From NCBI GenBank assembly GCA_041608535.1, contig JBFISM010000075.1, positions 1 through 17,319 on the forward strand: a DNA stretch of 17,319 bases, given 5' to 3'. Below are positions 6,216 through 13,939 of the stretch, in pieces. How positions within the stretch are numbered: the first letter of the stretch is position 1; each line of letters starts with the position of its first letter. Position numbers and translations under genes: made by a program. Origin of the DNA: JBFISM01 sp041608535 (GTDB lineage: Bacteria > Actinomycetota > Acidimicrobiia > Spongiisociales > UBA5794). The notes below the pieces were generated by a model. The model was not told the origin of the DNA. It did no database searches and was given only the letters and a program-made list of their open reading frames with translations.

Positions 6216-8285
6216 ATGACGCCGGGTCCGGCTGTTCGCCACGACGGTCGGGGGGATGCGTCCCGCTTGCGGTCGGTGATCTGGGCCGGCCACATGGCGC
6301 TCCCCCTGCTCGCCCTTGTGCTGCTCCTCGCTGCTCCGGAGATCGACGCCACCTGGAAGCACAATCCCAGCCACTTCTGGCTGGTGGCCGCCGTTGCGTT
6401 CGCCAACGTCGTCATCGGCTTCCGGGTGACGTCTGAGGCACATCGCCGGGACGATCCCCGGCTCGTGCTCATCGGTGTCGGGTTTGTGGCCAGTGCGGGT
6501 CTGTTCACGGTCCATGCGCTGGTCACTCCGGCCGTCATCGCCGCCGAGAGCACCGCCGGCTTCCAGCTCGCCATGCCGGCCGGCTTGATGCTGTTCGCGT
6601 TGTTCGGCGTCTGGTCGGCGCGCTCGTGGGACGACGAATCCGCCGCCCGGGTGCTCCGCATGCAGCAGGTCCTGCGCTACTCCGTGATAGGGCTCGCCGT
6701 CATCTGGGCGTTCCTGTCGGTGAACATGCTGCCCCCGCTCGACATCCCACTCGAATCCGGGGCGTTTTCGGCACTCGTGGTCCCGGTCACTGCAATCGGC
6801 GTTGCGCTCTACGGGCTGATGGCGCTCCGCTATTGGCGGCTGCACCGTTTGCGACCCTCGGCCGTCAGCCTGGCACTGGTCACCGCTGCCGTCTTGCTCG
6901 CCGAAACGATGGTGATCGTGGCAGTGGGCCGCACCTGGCAACTCTCCTGGTGGCTGTGGCACCTCGTCGTCCTCGCCGCCTACGGCTATGTGGCCTACGC
7001 CGCATCCATCACGTTCCGGCTGGAGGGACGCGCCGGCGGGCTGTTCACCGGGGTAGCCACCGAGGCGACCGTGGAGCAGGTGCGGACCGAACTTCGCCAG
7101 GTTGTCGCCGAACTGGTCAGTTCGATGGAGCACGATCATGCGAGTGCCGATCTCCTCGCGGCCGACCTCGGCGATCGACTCGGGCTGGCGCCGGGACAGA
7201 CGCAGCTCCTCGCCGGAGCAGCGACGGCGATCGCCGCGGAACGCAGGCGGACCCAGATCTACGCCGCGATGACGGAGCTCACCCGGGACGGCCTGAGCGA
7301 CGTCACCGAATCCGACCTGGCCCGACGCACCGAGCACCTGCTCGGCGAGGTCTTCGCTACCGACGTCCGGTGCGCACTCGTCGTGGACGGAATCCTGTCC
7401 CACGGCGAGGACCCCTCTCCGTGGCAACCCTTCACCATCGCCGAGTTTGCGAACAGCGACACCGTTGCCGGCGCCGGCAACGCACTCGCAGTGGCGGTGC
7501 GACGCGGTGAGCAACTCGCCGGCGACATCGAGCTGCGCAAACCCGAATCGTGGAGCGCCACCGACGACGACCTGCTCAGGCTGTTCGCCGACCGGTTGGC
7601 ATTGAGCTATGAGAACGTGCGGTTGTACCGCCAGCTGCACGGTCTGTTCGCCAGCTACGTTCCCCACGAGGTGGCGCGGCGGCTGCTCGCGGACCCCGGA
7701 CACGCCTCGCTCGGCGGCACCGTGGTGGAGACGACGGTGCTCTTCGCCGATCTGCGTGGCTTCACCACCTTTGCCGAGGACACCGGCGACCCCACCGCCA
7801 TCGTGGCGCTGCTCAACGACTATTTCTCGGCGGCGGTGCCGATCATCACCGCCGAGGGAGGCACGCTCGACAAGTTCGTCGGCGATGCGCTCATGGCGCT
7901 GTTCAACACGCCGGTGCTGCAACCCGACCATGCGTTGCGCGCCGTACGGGCGGCGCACCGAATCCAGCAAGCCATCGCCGCCAGATCGGCCGGACATCCC
8001 GACTGGCCGATGTTCCGTATCGGGGTCAACACCGGACCGGCGCTGGTGGGCAACATCGGCAGCGAGGAGCTGCGTAACTTCACGGCCATCGGCGACGCCG
8101 TCAACGTCGCCTCCCGTTTGCAGACGGCCGCCGAGCCGGGGCAGGTGCTCATAGGTGGCACCACCCAGGCTCTGGTCCACCATGCGGTGCGCAGCCGCCC
8201 GCTCGGGGCGCTGCAGATCAAGGGGCGAGCCGAACCCGTCGAGGCCTTCCTGCTCGAAGACGTCGTCGCTGTCCCCGCCGAGTGA
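6216..8285 (+). CDS. Membrane-bound class III adenylate cyclase
   Basis: A 689-residue protein that should convert ATP to cAMP at the inner face of the membrane. About eight TM helices fall in residues 20-265, then a GAF-like or helical linker (about 280-490) and the catalytic domain (about 503-652). Catalytic residues look complete: metal ligands Asp512 (FADLRGFT) and Asp557 (GDALMALF), substrate Lys553 (DKFVGD), and transition-state Asn630 and Arg634 (GDAVNVASRL). The residue that usually contacts adenine is Thr623 (FTAIGD), as in class IIIb cyclases, rather than Asp. The preferred start is the ATG at 6216; ATG 6174 is an in-frame alternative, and a TTG at 6129 would overlap the operator. 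The gene ends 3 bp from a convergent gene. The sensory input of the TM domain is unknown. Confidence 0.9.
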   Translation: MTPGPAVRHDGRGDASRLRSVIWAGHMALPLLALVLLLAAPEIDATWKHNPSHFWLVAAVAFANVVIGFRVTSEAHRRDDPRLVLIGVGFVASAGLFTVHALVTPAVIAAESTAGFQLAMPAGLMLFALFGVWSARSWDDESAARVLRMQQVLRYSVIGLAVIWAFLSVNMLPPLDIPLESGAFSALVVPVTAIGVALYGLMALRYWRLHRLRPSAVSLALVTAAVLLAETMVIVAVGRTWQLSWWLWHLVVLAAYGYVAYAASITFRLEGRAGGLFTGVATEATVEQVRTELRQVVAELVSSMEHDHASADLLAADLGDRLGLAPGQTQLLAGAATAIAAERRRTQIYAAMTELTRDGLSDVTESDLARRTEHLLGEVFATDVRCALVVDGILSHGEDPSPWQPFTIAEFANSDTVAGAGNALAVAVRRGEQLAGDIELRKPESWSATDDDLLRLFADRLALSYENVRLYRQLHGLFASYVPHEVARRLLADPGHASLGGTVVETTVLFADLRGFTTFAEDTGDPTAIVALLNDYFSAAVPIITAEGGTLDKFVGDALMALFNTPVLQPDHALRAVRAAHRIQQAIAARSAGHPDWPMFRIGVNTGPALVGNIGSEELRNFTAIGDAVNVASRLQTAAEPGQVLIGGTTQALVHHAVRSRPLGALQIKGRAEPVEAFLLEDVVAVPAE

Positions 8286-8288
8286 GCC

Positions 8289-10274
8289 TCACGAACCAGT
8301 GCGGGCCGGATCGAACAGCCACAGACGCGGCCGGTCGAGACAGCACGCACTGCCGCCACCCGGCAACGGCAGGGTCTCGCCTACGAAACCGGTGACGAGC
8401 AGAGTGCCGGTTGGCACAACGGCTCCGCCGTTCATCACGAGCACCGGAGCCGCATCGACCTCACCCCACACCGTGGGGTCGTGAGGCAGACGCTCCCAGG
8501 CGGACGCCAGATCGAAAGTCTGCCACACCGCGGCAGCTCCGATGCTGTCGAACTCGGTCTGATCGGTGCCCACCGCGATCCATCCCGCATCGGGCGCCGG
8601 GAGCACGTCGCTGACCACCTGGATGCCATCGCTCGGATCGAGCCCGGCGAAATCGCCGGTGGCGTCGCTCCAGGTCGCACCGTCGGTGCTGCGCAGTATC
8701 ACGGCATCCGCAGTGGGGCTGCCGTGGACATCGGTGGTACCGAAGGCGACGAAGACGTCGCCGAACGCGGCAACGCCACGCAGCCGGGTGTCCTGGCTCA
8801 ACCGGGTCCGCTGCCAGGTCTCCCCATCAGTGGACACCCAGGCTGCCGGGAAGTTGTCGGGGAAGTCGATGTTCGGATCCGAGTCGCTGTCCACCCCGAC
8901 AGCGACGACCGTGCCCGCCTCGCTCACCGCGACACCGACCATTTCGCCGTTGAATTCGCCGTCTTCGTTCGGTTGAAAGCCGACCGTCCCGAAGGAGGGC
9001 GACAGGACCCTCGTCCAGGTGGCGCCGTCGGGCGATATCCAGACCGCAGCGTCGATGTCTGGCCAGTACATCTCGGCGCCCACGGCGACGAGACCGAAAG
9101 GAGCGGACGCTATCGAGTACATCACGGCGGCGCCGTCGGGTAGGTGCGTCCGTACTTCGAAGAGCGTCCACTCCGACCCGTCTTGGCTCGTCCACACCGC
9201 CGCACTCTCTCCCACGGCGCCGACGGCGAAGAATCCGTCCGCGGTGGCGGTGACGGCGAGCATCTCGGCGCTCTCCCCCGGCACCGTCGCGGCGTTCCAC
9301 ACCACACCATCGGTCGACCACCAAGCCCGGGGGCGCGTTTCGATGACGGCTCCGACGATCGGGTTCGGCGCCTCGACGCCGACGGCGACGATGCGCTCGT
9401 CGGTGGCGGCGGCGCCGGTGATCGCCAGATCTTCGGTGGCGTCGAACACTGTGGGATCAAGCGGTACCCGGGCCCACCCGGCCGCCGAGAACCGCAGATT
9501 GGGAAGGACGACATCGTCGGGTCCGCACCCATGCGGCGCACCGAGGATCGCCGTCGCATCATCGACCGAGGTTTCGTACAGGTCGACGGCCGTCTCGACC
9601 GCTTCGGTGCCTTCGAGAGTGACGAGCTGGGCCCGCACGTTCACCAGGTCGTCCGCCGGCTGCATCGACCAGTGAATGAGATCGGGGACGCCGTCCTCGT
9701 CCCAATCGATGCACTGGAACGTCTCTCCGGTGAACGGACCACCGCCGGCGTCGACGAGGTCGTTCCACGTCTCGATGACGAGAGTGGTGTGCTCGATACC
9801 GCGCAGCGTGACGGTGAGCGCGGAGAGCACCCGACCCCGATCCCCTGCTTGCGTGAACAGGAGCTCCCGGGTGCCGTCGCCGTCGAGATCGTGGAAACCG
9901 ATCAGCTGGACGTCGGCCGCGGCGAGCGAGACCGACAGCGGTGCATTCTCTCCGATGCACACCAGCACCACCGGTGCTGATCCCACCGGCTGCTCCAGGA
10001 TGATCGTCTCGTCGAGACCGTCATCATCGAGATCGACCTCGGCGGTCCATGCTCGTCCCGGGTCGGCGCACGTGGCCGTGGTGGGCGGTGGATCGGTGGT
10101 CTGCGGTGGATCGCCGGGTTCGGAAGTCGTGGTGCTTGCGGGGACCGTGCTCGGCGGCGGATCGCCCGCTTGCGGTGGGTCGGCAGTCTCGCTGGTACAG
10201 GTAGCGACCACGAGGGCGACCGCCAGCACGGCGGCGCTCCAGCGAACCCGACGGAGGGCGGCGTGCCGGCTCAT
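8289..10274 (-). CDS. Secreted lipoprotein with EF-hand-like motifs and Asp-box repeats
   Basis: A 661-residue exported protein that I cannot assign to a named family. A signal peptide (about 10-25) ends in VATC, a near-lipobox with Thr before Cys26. A linker rich in Pro, Thr and Asp (about 30-68) follows. Three DxDxDG calcium-loop motifs come next (DLDDDGLDE 81-89, DLDGDGTRE 129-137, DWDEDGVPD 190-198), as in FG-GAP/dockerin-like repeats. Then five Asp boxes (SxDGxxW) start at residues 320, 363, 414, 481 and 529, typical of sialidase-like or BNR beta-propellers. No catalytic sialidase residues were recognised. The ATG at 10274 overlaps the stop of the upstream lipoprotein gene as ATGA. An extracellular, Ca-stabilised binding protein is the most that can be inferred. 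Confidence 0.8.
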   Translation of the reverse strand: MSRHAALRRVRWSAAVLAVALVVATCTSETADPPQAGDPPPSTVPASTTTSEPGDPPQTTDPPPTTATCADPGRAWTAEVDLDDDGLDETIILEQPVGSAPVVLVCIGENAPLSVSLAAADVQLIGFHDLDGDGTRELLFTQAGDRGRVLSALTVTLRGIEHTTLVIETWNDLVDAGGGPFTGETFQCIDWDEDGVPDLIHWSMQPADDLVNVRAQLVTLEGTEAVETAVDLYETSVDDATAILGAPHGCGPDDVVLPNLRFSAAGWARVPLDPTVFDATEDLAITGAAATDERIVAVGVEAPNPIVGAVIETRPRAWWSTDGVVWNAATVPGESAEMLAVTATADGFFAVGAVGESAAVWTSQDGSEWTLFEVRTHLPDGAAVMYSIASAPFGLVAVGAEMYWPDIDAAVWISPDGATWTRVLSPSFGTVGFQPNEDGEFNGEMVGVAVSEAGTVVAVGVDSDSDPNIDFPDNFPAAWVSTDGETWQRTRLSQDTRLRGVAAFGDVFVAFGTTDVHGSPTADAVILRSTDGATWSDATGDFAGLDPSDGIQVVSDVLPAPDAGWIAVGTDQTEFDSIGAAAVWQTFDLASAWERLPHDPTVWGEVDAAPVLVMNGGAVVPTGTLLVTGFVGETLPLPGGGSACCLDRPRLWLFDPARTGS

Positions 10275-11151
10275 GGCGGCGGTGGCGGGGTCTGAAGTTG
10301 AGGCAGCGGCACCGCGGGAAGAATGGCCTCCCACGGGTCTCGAAGCTCGAGAAGCTGCGATGAGGTGAAGCCACCGAGGTCGTCTCGACCCGGACAGCCT
10401 CCTTCGTCATACGCGCTTGCCGTGAGCAGCAACACCTTGCTTTCGACGATAGCGGCATACTGCAGCTGCACTTCGGACGGCGCTCCGTCCGGCATCCTTC
10501 CCACAAATCCATAGGCGAGACCGGAAGCGCCGCCGAGGACGATCGGGTTCGGGGGAATCGGCTCGAATTCGTAGCCTGCTCCGCAACCGGCAGCACGGTC
10601 TGTCTCGAAGATCGCCAGGTAGTCGGCGGCGAGGGCGGCGAGATTGTCGGCGGCAGCCGCCGCCGGATCGATCACATCGACCGAGGTGATCGCGAAAGCG
10701 TGCGCCTCGACGACCCCGGCTTCCTCGCCGTCCCTGCTGGCGCAGAGCAACGGGGCATCTCCGGCGCAGGCGTGCAGCTGCCAGCCGTCACCGAGATCGG
10801 CGATCACAGCGGGATCGTCCCAGTCGACGATGGCACTTGCGCGCAGCGTGGTGGCAGGCAGTGTGGTGGCAGGCAGCGTGGTTGCAGGCAGCGTGGTTGC
10901 AGGCAGCGTGGTTGCAGGCAGCGTGGTTGCCGGCATATCAGGCGGAGCGGGCGTCGTGGTGGGCCTGTCGTGCACCGGCACGGTGGTGCCGCCCGGCGGT
11001 TCGGCGGGCCGAGTCGTCGGGGGCCCGTGTCGGGGGCAGACGAGTTGGGCGACCCGCACGCAGCTGTGACGAGCACGATTGCGGAGACCAGTCCGATCAA
11101 CGGCAGCCGAAGCCGGTTGCGTGGTTGCTCCTGCGACGGTCGAGTTCCCAA
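10271..11151 (-). CDS. Pro/Thr-rich repeat lipoprotein, interrupted by an apparent -1 frameshift
   Basis: The N-terminus is a textbook lipoprotein signal: TTG start at 11151 with GGAGG 6 nt upstream, a basic n-region, a hydrophobic stretch and the lipobox LVTAAC. About 14 codons later this frame turns into Arg/Cys-rich shadow. The frame one base back gives a Pro/Thr linker, six PATTL repeats and a 150-residue globular domain with paired cysteines that ends at 10271. The two frames join sensibly if one base is added in either C5 tract (minus strand; plus-strand G5 at 11019-11023 or 11032-11036), giving 293 residues. It may be an assembly error, a real inactivating or phase-variable deletion, or slippage. 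Its stop overlaps the next gene's start as ATGA. Function unknown. Confidence 0.7.
10844..10933 (-). repeat. Six tandem 15-bp repeats encoding PATTL
   Basis: Six contiguous units of CAGCGTGGTTGCAGG (plus strand) with only scattered substitutions (T at the fourth base of unit 2, GG for GT in units 1 and 2, C in unit 6). Read on the minus strand each unit encodes Pro-Ala-Thr-Thr-Leu. The near-identity of units 3-5 implies recent slippage or unequal exchange, so copy number may vary between strains. It forms the stalk between the lipid anchor and the globular domain. Confidence 0.9.
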
Positions 11152-11199
11152 CGCGTACCTCCACGCTGCCGATGATCCGACTCTGCCGGAGACCGGTTG

Positions 11200-11217
11200 C
11201 GATCTGGTCGCAGATCG
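11200..11217. promoter_or_regulatory. Palindrome CGATCTG-GTCG-CAGATCG with flanking direct repeats, possible operator
   Basis: A perfect 7-bp inverted repeat in the 167-bp gap between the divergent lipoprotein and cyclase genes. The octamer CGGTTGCG occurs on both sides (11194-11201 and 11216-11223), 22 bp apart or two helical turns. A third copy lies at 11114-11121 inside the lipoprotein gene. The layout suggests a regulator-binding site. No regulator gene is adjacent. Nothing else recognisable was seen in 11152-11318 apart from the two RBSs. Confidence 0.45.
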
Positions 11218-11318
11218 GTTGCGCCACGTAGAGAACCATGCAATCGGCCCACCCGGCGAAGGCCACCTCTCTAGGCTGCACGACGGACAGGGAAACCGCA
11301 GCAGCGAAGGAGCATCGA

Positions 11319-12008
11319 ATGGTGCGGCTCATCGACCTCTCACAGCCGATCTACGAAGGGATGAAGGTCTACCCCGGGCACCTCAAGACCGTCACCTTCC
11401 AACATGCGACCCACAAGGAGACGGCCCCACGCTTCGAGTCCGACTTCTCTTTCCAGACGCTGGGCTTCATGCTCAACGACAACGGGCCGACACATGTGGA
11501 TTCCTTCAGCCACCTCGATCCCGACCCGGATGCGCTCACCATCGACCAGATGTCGCTCGATCTGTTCTATGGCCCCGCGGTGTGTCTCGATGTATCGCAT
11601 GTGCCCGAGCAGACCGACATCACCGCCGACCACCTCGATGCGGCCCTGGCCGACTCCGGGCTCACCATCGAGCCCGGCAACCATTGCTTTTTCTACACCG
11701 GCACCTATGACAAGTATGCGGGTGAGGACGAGTACCTCTCGAATTTCGCCGGTCTTGGCGAGTCCGGTGCGCAATGGATCATCGACAGGGGAATCACGAC
11801 TTTTGGTGTGGACTCGCCGACGCCCGACAACCCCACCTCGACCACGTATCCGATCCACCTCATGTGCCGCCACGAACGCAAGACCCACTACGAGAACCTG
11901 GTCCTCACCGAGGTCAAGGGCAAGGCCTTCACCTTCGTCGGCTTCCCCCTCAAAGTGGTCGGCGCCCACGGCGGCCCGACACGGGCGGTCGCCATCGTCG
12001 ATGACTGA
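11319..12008 (+). CDS. Cyclase / metal-dependent hydrolase (kynurenine formamidase-like)
   Basis: A 229-residue member of the cyclase family (KynB, isatin hydrolase and related enzymes), which hydrolyses cyclic or acyl amides and lactones with a bound metal. It opens with the family start LIDLSQPIYEGM. The metal motif reads NGPTHVDSFSH (His59, Asp61, His65), and later motifs GVDSPTPD (163-170) and HYENLVL (Glu192) fit. The first His of the canonical HxGTHxD motif is Asn55 here, so the metal site may be altered. I chose the ATG at 11319 because AAGGAG lies 6 nt upstream; an upstream in-frame start at 11238 lacks this. A thioesterase gene follows after 63 bp, so the two may act in one catabolic route. 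The substrate is not readable. Confidence 0.85.
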   Translation: MVRLIDLSQPIYEGMKVYPGHLKTVTFQHATHKETAPRFESDFSFQTLGFMLNDNGPTHVDSFSHLDPDPDALTIDQMSLDLFYGPAVCLDVSHVPEQTDITADHLDAALADSGLTIEPGNHCFFYTGTYDKYAGEDEYLSNFAGLGESGAQWIIDRGITTFGVDSPTPDNPTSTTYPIHLMCRHERKTHYENLVLTEVKGKAFTFVGFPLKVVGAHGGPTRAVAIVDD

Positions 12009-12071
12009 TTTGGAGCACTTGGTCATACCTAAGGCTGCAGGTCGCGGAAAACGCGCGCGACAGCCGAAAGA

Positions 12072-12581
12072 ATGGGGCCGTTCGGGGTGAATCGCGACTC
12101 GTGGTCACCGGCATCGTTGCCGGAGTGGCGGGTGACGGTGAAGCCGGAGTGGCTCGACTACAACGGCCACATGAACATGGGGTTCTACCTGGTCGCCTTC
12201 GATTTCCACGCCACCGATCCCTTCTACGAGTGGATCGGGCTCGGTGAGGACTACATCGATGCCGGAATGTCCGTGTTCACCATCTCGACCAAGTGCGACT
12301 ACTTCGCCGAGGGATTCGAGGGCGACGAGATGGTGATGACGACGCGCCTCGTGGCGACCGATCACCGCCGCATCCACTACGCCCACACCATGTGGCGTGA
12401 CGAGGACAACGGAAAGCGGACCCGGGTGGCGCTCAACGAATGCATCGGCATCAACGTCGACATGGGACGGCGCAAGAGCGCATCGTTCCCCGACCGGATG
12501 CAGGAGCGGCTCGAAGCGCTCGTCGCCCACCAAGCTGACGACCCCCTGCCGAGAGAGGTGGGCCGCTCCCTGTCTCTGTGA
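12072..12581 (+). CDS. Hotdog-fold thioesterase (4HBT-like)
   Basis: A 169-residue single-domain hotdog protein. The segment EWLDYNGHMNMGFYLVAF (about 26-43) matches acyl-CoA thioesterases, particularly those associated with carnitine/betaine degradation whose motif is WVDYNGHM; Asp29 or His33 would be in the active region. Strands such as VFTISTKCDYF and RIHYAHTMWRDE follow. It would release an acid from its CoA ester in the cytoplasm. The carnitine link is family resemblance only, since no carnitine dehydrogenase or CoA transferase is nearby. The ATG at 12072 has only a weak GAAAGA before it; a GTG at 12087 is an alternative. It is co-directional with the cyclase gene and convergent with the next. 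Confidence 0.8.
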   Translation: MGPFGVNRDSWSPASLPEWRVTVKPEWLDYNGHMNMGFYLVAFDFHATDPFYEWIGLGEDYIDAGMSVFTISTKCDYFAEGFEGDEMVMTTRLVATDHRRIHYAHTMWRDEDNGKRTRVALNECIGINVDMGRRKSASFPDRMQERLEALVAHQADDPLPREVGRSLSL

Positions 12582-12619
12582 TGCAGCTCGCTTGACCCCC
12601 AAGGAATCTGGGCTCCCGC

Positions 12620-13399
12620 TCAGATGCCTTCTGGAGCAATGGTCCCGGTACCGCGCTGCTGGACCTTCTGGAATCGCCCGACTCCACTTTCGATGGCGAC
12701 ATACACGGCGTAGCCCAAAACCGCCAGCGCGGTCGGTGGCAGGAACCATGGCAACGTCGCAGCTGCGATCAGGCCTGCACCGAACTGCCCGCCCCAGAGC
12801 AGTGAGGCCGGCAACGGGGCCACAATCGCAGCGATGACCAGCGCTGTATTTCCCGTTGCAAGCCCCACGATGAACGTTGCGATCCCGAGGACTGCGATGA
12901 CAGCCCACGCAGCGACACTCAACATCTTCCAGCCTCCTGCTGCCCACCGGGTGCGCATCGCCACGGCCGTCCACATGATCCACCGTTTCAGCCAGCGGAC
13001 GCCAAGCGCCTGCAACATGAACCTCATGTAGCGATCGGCATACTCGTCCTTCATGTCGGCCAAGTCCGCAGGTGTAGGGATGAGCCGGTCGTGGAAGAGA
13101 ACGGCCGGCGTGTGACTTCCATAAGCGCCCAGGAACCACCGGGTCGGGCCGGGCACCGACGCCAGGTCCGTCTCGTAGCCATCGGGCAGAGGATCGAATA
13201 CCTTCAGGTGCGCGATGATCGCCGGGTCGATCTTGCCTTCGAGGCCGGTCTCGCCTCGGTATTCGATCCTCGACTTCAGCAGAAACGTCTGCCGGTCCAG
13301 CTGTTCGAGCTTCACAGCCCCGCCGTTCTGTCCATCGATCCAGAAGACGTCACGCCAGGGAGCCTCCGTCACAACTGGTGATGTCAATATCCTCGCCAT
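12620..13399 (-). CDS. DUF1353-domain protein with C-terminal membrane tail
   Basis: A 259-residue protein. The first 155 residues resemble DUF1353, a small domain of unknown function often seen in phage and mobile contexts: GYETDLASVPGPTRWFL (74-90), HTPAVLFHDRL (96-106), then EYADRYMRFMLQALGV (119-134). Residues 158-238 are hydrophobic and form about three TM helices, followed by a short basic tail. Typical DUF1353 proteins are around 100-150 residues and soluble, so the membrane extension is unusual. The start is the ATG at 13399, with GGAGGG 7 nt upstream. No phage genes accompany it. It is transcribed divergently from a small acidic gene 127 bp away. Function unknown. Confidence 0.75.
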   Translation of the reverse strand: MARILTSPVVTEAPWRDVFWIDGQNGGAVKLEQLDRQTFLLKSRIEYRGETGLEGKIDPAIIAHLKVFDPLPDGYETDLASVPGPTRWFLGAYGSHTPAVLFHDRLIPTPADLADMKDEYADRYMRFMLQALGVRWLKRWIMWTAVAMRTRWAAGGWKMLSVAAWAVIAVLGIATFIVGLATGNTALVIAAIVAPLPASLLWGGQFGAGLIAAATLPWFLPPTALAVLGYAVYVAIESGVGRFQKVQQRGTGTIAPEGI

Positions 13400-13462
13400 G
13401 GTGCCGCCCTCCAGATAGGAGCTTCAGCGCGTAGCGCGGCACCATGGGCCCAGATACACCGA

Positions 13463-13483
13463 TCCGGCACTCGGTTTGCCGGA
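13463..13483. repeat. Inverted repeat TCCGGCA / TGCCGGA in the divergent promoter gap
   Basis: Seven-bp perfect arms with a 7-nt loop, lying 44 bp upstream of the ATG at 13527 and 64 bp upstream of the divergent start at 13399. It could be an operator for either gene or a leader hairpin of the small acidic gene. I saw no convincing -10 next to it. Confidence 0.35.
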
Positions 13484-13526
13484 GCAATGTTCCGGGTAGA
13501 GCCCCGGCCCGGACGGAGGAGGCTCC

Positions 13527-13877
13527 ATGGCGAAGTATCGAGTCAACGATGCCGGTGTGGAGAAGGCGAAGTCTCTCATCGAGGCCAACCAGTACGTACT
13601 CGACAGCGAATGGGAAGACGCCCAGCCGTCGAGTGACGACGAGAACGACGTCCTGGACCGGCACGGCTATGACGACTACGGCGAGTGGCATCTCGCCATC
13701 GACACCGAAGCGTCCGAGGAAACGAAGGACCGCTACAACTTCCCGTACGGTGACTTCCGCCGGCTGCACCGCAGTGGCCTCATCGCCGCCAAGCAGCGCG
13801 CCGCCCAGTACGAGCACGACGACATCGCCGCTGCGGCCGACACACTCCTGGAGACCCTGGACGACTCGGCATCGTGA
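13527..13877 (+). CDS. Small acidic conserved-looking hypothetical protein, 116 aa
   Basis: This 116-residue protein cannot be named. It starts MAKYRVNDAGVEKAKSLIEA, has an acidic middle (DDENDVLDRHGYDDYGEWHL, 38-56), then FPYGDFRRLHRSGLIAAKQR (72-91) and an acidic helical tail. The evenly mixed aromatic, charged and Gly/Pro content looks like a folded soluble domain, and similar proteins are, as far as I recall, widespread hypotheticals in actinomycetes. There is no signal peptide or TM segment. The RBS GGAGGAGG with spacing 5 before the ATG is among the strongest in the window, which suggests high expression. Confidence 0.8.
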   Translation: MAKYRVNDAGVEKAKSLIEANQYVLDSEWEDAQPSSDDENDVLDRHGYDDYGEWHLAIDTEASEETKDRYNFPYGDFRRLHRSGLIAAKQRAAQYEHDDIAAAADTLLETLDDSAS

Positions 13878-13927
13878 CGCCGCGCAAATGAGCCTCTCGC
13901 ATCGTACGAGCAGATGCCGTCGGCCCC

Positions 13928-13933
13928 TAATCT
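13928..13933 (+). promoter_or_regulatory. Candidate leaderless -10 of the 73-aa gene
   Basis: TAATCT, 6 nt before the GTG at 13940, with no Shine-Dalgarno sequence. The same TANNNT-to-start layout is seen at lacI and the adenylate cyclase. No clear -35 was found. Confidence 0.35.
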
Positions 13934-13939
13934 TGCTGT

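Noticed and set aside
5172..8183. A 1003-codon open frame on the minus strand
   Set aside because: Only the last 309 codons (from 6101) are a recognisable dehydrogenase with an RBS. The upstream part is antisense to the adenylate cyclase and has Arg/Gly/His-rich shadow composition.
11152..11332. Upstream extension of the repeat lipoprotein frame to a start at 11332
   Set aside because: It would cross the promoter region and overlap the cyclase start, and its N-terminus has no proper signal peptide. The TTG at 11151 with GGAGG and a lipobox in the other frame is far more convincing.
12041..12061. GTCGCG / CGCGAC hairpin between the cyclase and thioesterase genes
   Set aside because: Only 6-bp arms in GC-rich DNA, without a T-run. 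This is too weak to call a terminator or attenuator.
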